A stretch of 64,000 nt of DNA from Neptunomonas phycophila (GTDB taxonomy: Bacteria; Pseudomonadota; Gammaproteobacteria; Pseudomonadales; Balneatricaceae). Every line of letters starts with the position of its first letter. Position 1 is the first letter of the stretch. Below, in pieces: positions 57,771 through 64,000 of this stretch. The stretch is taken from positions 2,356,001-2,420,000 of the forward strand of contig NZ_MRCI01000001.1 in the NCBI RefSeq assembly GCF_001922575.1. Direction: 5' to 3'. The notes beneath the pieces were generated by a model. The model was given only the letters and a program-made list of their open reading frames with translations, did no database searches and was not told where the DNA came from. A program made the position numbers and the translations under genes.

Positions 57771-59222
57771 ATGCTAGATAAAACACTGGCCGAATTGTCC
57801 ACAAGTCTTGAACAGGGCGATTTCAGCAGCGTAGAACTGACTCAAGCCTACCTTGATTTAATCAAGGCTAAGGATTCAACGTACAACAGCTATATCACAG
57901 TGACCGACGAACTTGCCCTGCAGCAAGCCCAAGCCGCTGATGAGCGTCGACAGCAAGGCAAAGCAACCGCGCTGACGGGCGTACCCATTGCCCATAAAGA
58001 TATTTTTTGCACCCTTGGCGTAAAAACGTCGGCTGGCTCTAAAATGCTGGACAACTTTATTTCGCCTTACGATGCCACCGTTGTATCAAACTTCAACAAT
58101 GCCGGCGCCGTCACATTGGGTAAAACCAATATGGATGAGTTTGCGATGGGCTCATCCAATGAAAACAGCTATTACGGCGCGTGCCGTAACCCTTGGGATA
58201 CCAATCGAGTACCTGGTGGATCGTCAGGTGGTTCAGCGGCGGCTGTTGCCGCAGGTTTAGCGCCAGCGGCAACCGGAACCGACACAGGTGGTTCCATTAG
58301 ACAGCCAGCTGCTTTTTGCAACCTAACGGGCCTCAAACCGACTTATGGCCGGGTATCACGCTTTGGCATGATTGCATACGCTTCTTCGTTAGACCAAGGC
58401 GGCCCAATGGCCCGCACAGCGCATGATTGTGCATTAATGTTGAACGTAATGGCCGGTATTGATGGAAACGACTCTACCAGCGCTGACTATCCAGTAGCCG
58501 ATTACACCGCCACCTTAGACCAGCCCCTCAGTGGCCTAAAGATAGGCTTACCGAAAGAGTTCTTTTCTGAACAGCTCAACCCAGAGATTGCAACACTTGT
58601 ACAATCGGCAATCAAAGAATATGAAGCACTTGGCGCGACTGTTAAAGAAGTCAGCTTACCGAACACTGCTTTATCAGTGCCTGCGTACTATATTATTGCT
58701 CCTTCTGAGGCTTCATCTAACCTATCGCGGTTCGACGGTGTTCGTTACGGACACCGCTGCAGCGACCCTAAAGATCTCGAGGACATGTACAAACGCACAC
58801 GCGGCGAGGGCTTTGGCTCAGAGGTAAAGCGCCGTATTCTTGTCGGCACTTATGCGCTCTCCGAAGGTTTTTACGACGCCTACTACAAGAAGGCTCAGCA
58901 AATTCGACGCTTAATTCAACAGGACTTCGTTCGCGTTTTATCAGATGTGGATGTCATCATGGGTCCAACCACACCCACTACCGCCTTTAACATTGGCGAA
59001 AAAACGACAGATCCAGTAGAGATGTACATGGAAGATATCTTTACACTGTCACTCAACTTAGCTGGACTGCCTGGCATGTCCATTCCGTGCGGCTTCAGTA
59101 ATGGCTTACCCGTTGGTTTACAAATCATCGGTAATTATTTTGCTGAAGAAAAACTCCTGAACGTGGCGCATAAATATCAACAAGCCACCGACTGGCACAC
59201 CCGCAAGCCCGAAGCACGCTAA
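57771..59222 (+). CDS. gatA: Asp/Glu-tRNA amidotransferase subunit GatA
   Basis: 483 residues. Amidase-signature triad K76 (VPIAHKDIF), S151 (PGGSSGGS) and S175 ([12 protein letters not shown]). It releases ammonia from glutamine or asparagine for GatB. Having gatCAB implies that Asn-tRNA and/or Gln-tRNA is made by the indirect, tRNA-dependent route, as in pseudomonads for asparagine. Confidence 0.97.
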   Translation: MLDKTLAELSTSLEQGDFSSVELTQAYLDLIKAKDSTYNSYITVTDELALQQAQAADERRQQGKATALTGVPIAHKDIFCTLGVKTSAGSKMLDNFISPYDATVVSNFNNAGAVTLGKTNMDEFAMGSSNENSYYGACRNPWDTNRVPGGSSGGSAAAVAAGLAPAATGTDTGGSIRQPAAFCNLTGLKPTYGRVSRFGMIAYASSLDQGGPMARTAHDCALMLNVMAGIDGNDSTSADYPVADYTATLDQPLSGLKIGLPKEFFSEQLNPEIATLVQSAIKEYEALGATVKEVSLPNTALSVPAYYIIAPSEASSNLSRFDGVRYGHRCSDPKDLEDMYKRTRGEGFGSEVKRRILVGTYALSEGFYDAYYKKAQQIRRLIQQDFVRVLSDVDVIMGPTTPTTAFNIGEKTTDPVEMYMEDIFTLSLNLAGLPGMSIPCGFSNGLPVGLQIIGNYFAEEKLLNVAHKYQQATDWHTRKPEAR

Positions 59223-59233
59223 GAGGAATACAT

Positions 59234-60685
59234 ATGGAATGGGAAGCAGTAATCGGGCTAGAGATTCACGCTCAGCTCGCAACGAAAACGAAGATTTTTT
59301 CAGGCTCCAGCACTGCGTTTGGCGCTGAGCCTAACACACAAGCAAATGCCGTTGATTTAGCGCTACCAGGGACCTTGCCAGTCTTTAACAAGGAAGCTTT
59401 GCGGATGGCAGTAATGTTTGGTACTGCCATTGAGGCTGATATTGGTAAAACGTCTGTTTTTGATCGCAAAAACTACTTTTACCCTGATTTACCCAAGGGC
59501 TATCAGACAAGCCAACTTTTCCACCCTATCGTAGGTAAAGGCTATGTCGACATAGAGTTATCAGATGGCAGCACCAAACGCATTGGGGTAACGCGCGCTC
59601 ATCTTGAAGAAGACGCAGGTAAATCACTGCACGAAGACTTTGTTGGTATGACAGGCATCGACCTCAACCGTGCTGGCACTCCGCTGCTTGAGATCGTGTC
59701 CGAGCCCGACATGCGCTCTGCCGAAGAAGCCGTGGCGTATGTTAAAAAGATACACTCTTTAGTCACCAGCTTAGGTATCTGCGACGGCAACATGGCTGAA
59801 GGTTCCTTTCGCTGCGATTGTAACGTTTCGGTACGTTACAAAGGTGAAGAGGAATTTGGCAACCGTACTGAGACCAAAAATATCAACTCCTTCCGTTTTA
59901 TTGAGAAAGCGATCAAAGGAGAGATTATTCGTCAAATTGACATCCTAGAAGATGGCGGCCATATCACACAGGAAACGCGCTTGTATGATGCCGATAAAGA
60001 TCAAACCCGCTCTATGCGTAGCAAAGAAGAAGCCAACGACTACCGCTACTTCCCTTGCCCAGATTTGCTGCCTATTGTTATCGATGACGAATACATCCAA
60101 GCCGTAAAAGACTCGCTACCGGAGCTCCCAGCGGCACGTCGCACGCGTTTTATGGAGACATATCAGCTGTCTGAATATGATGCAGGAGTCATCAGCTCCG
60201 ATAAAGCCCTTGCCGACTTTTTCGAACAAACAGCTACGCTGGCTAGTGACGCTAAGCTGGCCGCAAATTGGGTGATGGGCGAGTTCTCTAAACTACTCAA
60301 CCAAAACGATCTATCGGTCACTCAAGCGCCGGTCACTGCTGAACAATTAGGCGGGTTATTACAACGCATTAAAGACAACACCATCTCAGGTAATATAGCC
60401 AAGAAGGTGTTTGAAGCAATGTGGACTGAAGGCGGTACAGCCGATGAGATCATCGAAGCTAAAGGCCTTAAGCAAGTCACTGACTCAGGTGCAATTGAAG
60501 GCCTAGTGGATCAAGTTATTGCGGCTAACCAACCGCAAGTGGATCAATATATTGCCGCAGAACCCGACAAGCGGGGCAAAATGCTAGGCTTCTTTATGGG
60601 TCAAGTCATGAAGATATCTGGGGGCAAGGCTAACCCCGGTCAGGTACAGGGTGTTCTAAAACAAAAGTTAGACTCTCTTTGCTAG
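59234..60685 (+). CDS. gatB: Asp/Glu-tRNA amidotransferase subunit GatB
   Basis: 483 residues. Kinase-like cradle ([45 protein letters not shown]), helical domain and C-terminal YqeY-like tail ([18 protein letters not shown]). The usual zinc-knuckle cysteines are reduced in the N-terminal region ([17 protein letters not shown] instead of a Cys-x2-Cys form). It phosphorylates and amidates Asp- or Glu-tRNA. A strong hairpin follows. Confidence 0.96.
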   Translation: MEWEAVIGLEIHAQLATKTKIFSGSSTAFGAEPNTQANAVDLALPGTLPVFNKEALRMAVMFGTAIEADIGKTSVFDRKNYFYPDLPKGYQTSQLFHPIVGKGYVDIELSDGSTKRIGVTRAHLEEDAGKSLHEDFVGMTGIDLNRAGTPLLEIVSEPDMRSAEEAVAYVKKIHSLVTSLGICDGNMAEGSFRCDCNVSVRYKGEEEFGNRTETKNINSFRFIEKAIKGEIIRQIDILEDGGHITQETRLYDADKDQTRSMRSKEEANDYRYFPCPDLLPIVIDDEYIQAVKDSLPELPAARRTRFMETYQLSEYDAGVISSDKALADFFEQTATLASDAKLAANWVMGEFSKLLNQNDLSVTQAPVTAEQLGGLLQRIKDNTISGNIAKKVFEAMWTEGGTADEIIEAKGLKQVTDSGAIEGLVDQVIAANQPQVDQYIAAEPDKRGKMLGFFMGQVMKISGGKANPGQVQGVLKQKLDSLC

Positions 60686-60693
60686 TAAAGCTC

Positions 60694-60725
60694 AGATCTA
60701 TGGGGGATTGCCCCCCCATAGATCT
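60694..60725 (+). terminator. Strong hairpin after gatB
   Basis: AGATCTATGGGGG and CCCCCATAGATCT form a 13-bp perfect stem with a short loop, nine bases after the gatB stop. It is followed by ATTTAAA rather than a T-run, so it is a probable but atypical terminator. Confidence 0.6.
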
Positions 60726-60868
60726 ATTTAAAAAAAATAATAAACAATGTATTGGCGCGTCAATTTGCCTCAGTTAAAAACTGTTCAGCTATTAACTGTT
60801 ACAATTCTGAGACTTATCGACTAAGGTTCCTTATACAGAGTGATCTTTTCGTTTACCAAGGACTAAAT

Positions 60869-62611
60869 ATGCGGCGCCAGCAACACTCATTTGTTTCTCT
60901 TAAAAGCACCCTTATCACTCCTTATGTAACATTAATCCTAATGCTGACCCTAGTCATTGGCTTAATTTCGTACTGGGCTGGATCTCGAATGGTAGCGACG
61001 CTCTCTGAACGCTTATCGTTAGAGATGGTAGAGCGTATAGGCCAGGCGGTTGACCGCCATATGTTTGGCTCCAGTGCCGTATTAGAAGCCGCCTTCCCCA
61101 AAGGCATGACGGCACCAAAAGACATTACGCCTATTATTGACCAAATGCGTACGCGCTTTTGGACGGCTACCACCCTACACACAGACCCAAATGATTATGT
61201 ATATTACGGTAATACTTTGGGCCAATCGTACGGCCTAAAGCGGCTCGAAAATAACAAAGCCGAAGTCCGTATCAAACTAGACCCACGTAAACCACGGGAG
61301 TACTTCTCTTTTAGTGGTATTAACGGCCAACAAAGCTACGTAAAAACTGAAGATGCCGTATTTGATCCTCGTATCCGGCCTTGGTTTACCTCCGGCCAGC
61401 AACGCGAACAACAAAACCACACCTGGACTGCCGTGTATGTAGACTTCGCAACCAGTGACCTTGTCGTGACGCGTGCGCGTAAAGTACTCTCGGATTCTGG
61501 CCAATTAAGCGGTGTTGTAGCTACGGATGTTTCATTAATAAAATTAAATCAGTTTATTGCCGACTTAAAAGTCAGTGAAAATGGTCTCGCGTTTTTAGTA
61601 GAAAGCAGTGGCGAGCTACTTGCCTCCTCTAACACTATCAATGTGCGACAGTTACCCAGCGGCATGATGCAACGCGTTACCGTATCGGATGCGGGTGAAC
61701 CCATGATTAAACTGGCATACGATCATATCGTTCCACTCTTAAAAAAAGAGAGCAGTAAGAACACCGGAAGCCTCACCTTATCCACGGAAAATGAAACGCT
61801 GGATCTAGCCTATAAGCACATTATTGACACAGCAGGATTAGACTGGACGGCCATTATTATCGTCCCCCGCAGTGATATTTTAGCGGGGGTAACCAAGCAA
61901 GTCTTTATGGTCGGGCTGCTGGGTGTCATTGCTGTATTAATTGCTATAGGCCTTGGCTTTAGAATCTTAAACCGAGTGGCAAGTGATGTATCTTCCCTTT
62001 CACGAGCGGTAATGGATGCAGACCACTCCGAGGATACCCTACCTGCCACACTAAGCCGAAAAGACGAGATAGGTGTTTTAGCTCGTTCTTTCATGGATAT
62101 GCGCAAAGGCTTATTTACCGATCAATTAACAAACGTAGCCAATCGTGCCGCCCTTGAAAGACACTTAACCAATCTGACGGCGCCCGCTAAGCAAGGGGAA
62201 ACCAAAGTTCCGTTTACGTTACTCTTTATAGATTTAGATAACTTTAAGCCCTTAAACGATCTATTTGGCCACGACAATGGCGACCTCGCACTGATTGAAG
62301 TGGCACAACGCTTTAAAACCCTGCTTGGGCCTGACGATTTATTAGCACGTTACGGCGGTGATGAGTTTGTTGCAGTCCTTAGAGAGCAAAATCACCGCAC
62401 CCATATTGATAAAATAAAACAACGTTTCAATGATGTTTTACTAGCTCCGCTAAATACCTTGCACGATATACCACCAGGAGAAAACGTGTATGTCACGGCC
62501 TCCATTGGTGACTCAAAATTCCCCGCACATGGGCAAGATGTAGAGTCTTTACTGCGCCGTGCCGACAAAGTGATGTACCAATACAAAAAAGTAAATAAAA
62601 GCCGCTTTTAA
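60869..62611 (+). CDS. Membrane diguanylate cyclase (dCache-HAMP-GGDEF)
   Basis: 580 residues from the ATG at 60869, which has AAGGA 7 nt upstream; the frame extends 39 codons earlier to a TTG without support. Membrane span ~15-36, periplasmic dCache-type sensor ~40-340, second span ~343-366, HAMP-like linker, then GGDEF domain. The active site GGDEF is at 496-500 (ARYGGDEFVAV). The inhibitory I-site RxxD, five residues ahead, reads GPDD, so product inhibition through it is unlikely. It makes c-di-GMP in response to an unknown external ligand, perhaps an amino acid or amine, as with many dCache domains. Confidence 0.9.
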   Translation: MRRQQHSFVSLKSTLITPYVTLILMLTLVIGLISYWAGSRMVATLSERLSLEMVERIGQAVDRHMFGSSAVLEAAFPKGMTAPKDITPIIDQMRTRFWTATTLHTDPNDYVYYGNTLGQSYGLKRLENNKAEVRIKLDPRKPREYFSFSGINGQQSYVKTEDAVFDPRIRPWFTSGQQREQQNHTWTAVYVDFATSDLVVTRARKVLSDSGQLSGVVATDVSLIKLNQFIADLKVSENGLAFLVESSGELLASSNTINVRQLPSGMMQRVTVSDAGEPMIKLAYDHIVPLLKKESSKNTGSLTLSTENETLDLAYKHIIDTAGLDWTAIIIVPRSDILAGVTKQVFMVGLLGVIAVLIAIGLGFRILNRVASDVSSLSRAVMDADHSEDTLPATLSRKDEIGVLARSFMDMRKGLFTDQLTNVANRAALERHLTNLTAPAKQGETKVPFTLLFIDLDNFKPLNDLFGHDNGDLALIEVAQRFKTLLGPDDLLARYGGDEFVAVLREQNHRTHIDKIKQRFNDVLLAPLNTLHDIPPGENVYVTASIGDSKFPAHGQDVESLLRRADKVMYQYKKVNKSRF

Positions 62612-62659
62612 TATCCGCCAGCTCATGTTTACTCACCTCAAAACTATCGCACAAACTTA

Positions 62660-62677
62660 TATTAGATTTTACTAATA
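62660..62677. promoter_or_regulatory. Inverted repeat upstream of the YeeE/YedE pair
   Basis: TATTAG-ATTTTA-CTAATA is an 18-bp dyad with perfect 6-bp arms. It lies ten bases ahead of a good -10 (TATACT, 62687-62692), so it overlaps the -35 region. It may be an operator for a sulfide or persulfide sensor of the ArsR type; none is encoded here. Confidence 0.45.
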
Positions 62678-62765
62678 AAAATAGCTTATACTCTTTTTAT
62701 ATCGAATTATTTCGTGCGGGTCTTTGGCCTCCACTGTTTACTATTCACGTATATAAGAGGTTATT

Positions 62766-63287
62766 ATGACGGTAGATTGGATTAACTTCATGCCTATTCA
62801 AGCATTGATAGGCGGATTATTAATTGGCTCTTCTGCTGGACTTTTACTTGTTATAAACGGCCAGATAGCCGGCATTAGCGGAATTACTTCTCGCTTGCTC
62901 GAAAAAGTTATTCCGCACAAATCATCCAGCAACGTAGCAGAAGCTCCCGTGTCGCTGTTTTCAAATTGGCGCATACTTTTTTTATTAGGCTTACTAAGTG
63001 CTCCGCTTTTGTACTCATTAACCTTTCAGCTAATGGGTAGCCCTCCAACCTCCTCACTACCTACTAATCCTGCGTCAGAGAACGTGAACCTTGTATATTT
63101 TGGCTTACTGGCTGGCGGTAGTTTTTTAACTGGATTAGGAGCAAGGTTAGCTAATGGTTGTACCAGCGGACACGGTGTCTGCGGGCTGGCGCGCTTATCA
63201 AAGCGATCATTTGTCGCGGTTGGCTGTTTCGTCAGCTCGGCAATAGCTACCTTTTATGTTGCTCATTACTTACTGCACTGGATTTAA
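62766..63287 (+). CDS. YeeE/YedE family membrane protein, first half (PmpA-like)
   Basis: 173 residues, about four spans. Conserved Cys-Gly block GARLANGCTSGHGVCGLARLS marks the YeeE/YedE family, whose members carry thiosulfate or other sulfane sulfur across the inner membrane using conserved cysteines. Many bacteria encode it as two half-size genes; the second follows 9 bp later. The pair is often linked to sulfide-detoxification operons. Confidence 0.87.
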   Translation: MTVDWINFMPIQALIGGLLIGSSAGLLLVINGQIAGISGITSRLLEKVIPHKSSSNVAEAPVSLFSNWRILFLLGLLSAPLLYSLTFQLMGSPPTSSLPTNPASENVNLVYFGLLAGGSFLTGLGARLANGCTSGHGVCGLARLSKRSFVAVGCFVSSAIATFYVAHYLLHWI

Positions 63288-63296
63288 GAAACCATC

Positions 63297-63716
63297 ATGA
63301 AAAATCATCCCTTTGTTGCTCTCTTGGCAGGTATTCTTTTTGGCTTAGGTCTAATTATTTCAGGCATGGCTAACCCTACTAAAATTTATGGATTTTTAGA
63401 CATCACAGGTCAGTGGGACCCCTCATTAGTGGTCGTTCTGATTACGGCCGTGTCCTGTAGCTTTATCGGTGTTCGGATAGCGCTGCGGCGGACCCGAAGT
63501 GATCCTAGTTTTGAGTGCCAACTACCAAGCCAACAGAACATCACATTGAGTCTAATACTAGGGAGTATCATTTTTGGAATGGGTTGGGGGTTAACAGGCA
63601 TTTGCCCAGGACCAGCACTGGTCGGATTAGGACTCAGCTATTGGCCAGCACTTATTATTGTGCCAGCCATGCTGGCTGGTTTATGGGTAGGTGGCGGGAT
63701 AAAAAGAACGGCTTAA
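63297..63716 (+). CDS. YeeE/YedE family membrane protein, second half (PmpB-like)
   Basis: 139 residues, about four spans. Second half of the split transporter, with GLIISGMANPTKIYGFLDITGQWDPSLVVVL and the cysteine motif GMGWGLTGICPGPALVGLG (DUF6691 type). It probably forms the complete sulfur-transport channel with the preceding gene. Ends 5 bp before the convergent pseudouridine synthase gene. Confidence 0.87.
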   Translation: MKNHPFVALLAGILFGLGLIISGMANPTKIYGFLDITGQWDPSLVVVLITAVSCSFIGVRIALRRTRSDPSFECQLPSQQNITLSLILGSIIFGMGWGLTGICPGPALVGLGLSYWPALIIVPAMLAGLWVGGGIKRTA

Positions 63717-63721
63717 CTTTA

Positions 63722-64000
63722 TTATTGACCAGAATCTGGAGGCCACAAAAGTGGTCGGCTAGACGTAAAACGATGTACTTGCTGCGTGACCGGATCAGTA
63801 AAACTCATCGCTTGGGCTAATAACTGCAAAGGTTTACTGAAATCATCTTTGGATTGTTCAGGTAAAAGTACGGGATAGTAGGGATCATTCAACAAAGGAA
63901 AACCCAACCCCGCCATATGAACACGTAGCTGGTGTGTTTTTCCGGTTAATGGGCTTAATTCAAACAACCCCAAACCATCATTCTGTTCAAGGCAAGTTAT
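63722..64000 (-). CDS. RluA-family pseudouridine synthase, N-terminal part missing
   Basis: C-terminal 92 residues of a gene that continues beyond the right edge; the frame is open at 64000. ELSPLTGKTHQLRVHMAGLGFPLLNDPYYP is the conserved RluA-family motif in which Arg/His residues hold the RNA near the active site. The catalytic Asp motif (RLDxxTSG) would be outside the window. It isomerises uridine in rRNA or tRNA. Which member it is cannot be told from this part. Confidence 0.85.
   Translation of the reverse strand: MTCLEQNDGLGLFELSPLTGKTHQLRVHMAGLGFPLLNDPYYPVLLPEQSKDDFSKPLQLLAQAMSFTDPVTQQVHRFTSSRPLLWPPDSGQ

Noticed and set aside
59234-60685. GatB as a degraded paralogue because of few zinc cysteines
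   Set aside because: All other motifs and the full length are intact and it sits in a normal gatCAB operon; loss of the zinc knuckle occurs in the family.
60752-60868. Longer start for the diguanylate cyclase (TTG)
   Set aside because: The extra 39 residues have no ribosome site and precede a good AAGGA-ATG start next to the membrane span.

Overview
The window looks like chromosomal DNA from a marine gammaproteobacterium, most likely of the Oceanospirillales or a relative of the pseudomonads. Three things suggest this. Conserved blocks run in gammaproteobacterial order: mlaFEDCB-ibaG-murA-hisG-hisD, kdsD-kdsC-lptCAB-rpoN-hpf-ptsN-rapZ-npr, and yhdP-rng-maf-mreDCB facing gatCAB. Base composition is moderate. 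The gene set includes GatCAB, a short-form HisG, an AcuI-type acryloyl-CoA reductase and a PEP-CTERM protein. This placement is inferred from gene order and protein families, not from a search. I see no rRNA, tRNA, CRISPR array, insertion sequence or prophage.

Region 1 (1-13.3 kb): the end of a CofD/YvcK-superfamily gene, then a long minus-strand run. This run holds trhP (yegQ), thpR, a membrane-anchored coiled-coil protein, and a peptide uptake and breakdown locus (dppABCDF, an M14 cytosolic-type carboxypeptidase, a LysR regulator, prolidase pepQ).

Region 2 (13.4-22.1 kb): a VOC protein, a TRAP solute-binding protein without its permease, and a Rieske oxygenase. A divergent MarR regulator follows, with two matching palindromes in the shared promoter region. 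Then come groEL-groES behind a sigma-32-type promoter, fxsA, a short-chain dehydrogenase and an AmpG-like permease.

Region 3 (22.1-31.9 kb): an accessory strip. It has a very good Fur box in front of a 73-residue unknown protein, a 56-residue ribbon-helix-helix protein and a 38-residue lysine-rich protein, the last two very short. After these are yajQ, panE, a PduO-type cobalamin adenosyltransferase, a PEP-CTERM protein behind a near-perfect sigma-54 (-24/-12) element, btuF, acuI with a divergent GntR regulator, zapG, a Nif3 homologue and an AlgW/DegS protease.

Region 4 (32-48.7 kb): the envelope core. The minus strand carries histidine synthesis (hisD, hisG), murA, ibaG and the Mla phospholipid transport genes. 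The plus strand carries yrbG, Kdo and LPS-export genes, rpoN, the nitrogen-PTS branch with rapZ, mgtE and darP.

Region 5 (48.7-64 kb): yhdP, rng, maf and mreDCB on the minus strand. The plus strand has gatCAB, a membrane diguanylate cyclase whose inhibitory site is not conserved, and a split YeeE/YedE sulfur-transport pair. The right edge cuts an RluA-type pseudouridine synthase.

The best candidates for something not yet described are the Fur-box small-protein strip (22.1-23.0 kb), the sigma-54/PEP-CTERM unit (25.2-26.2 kb), the Rieske/TRAP/MarR module with paired operators, and a possible three-way-junction RNA ahead of dppA.
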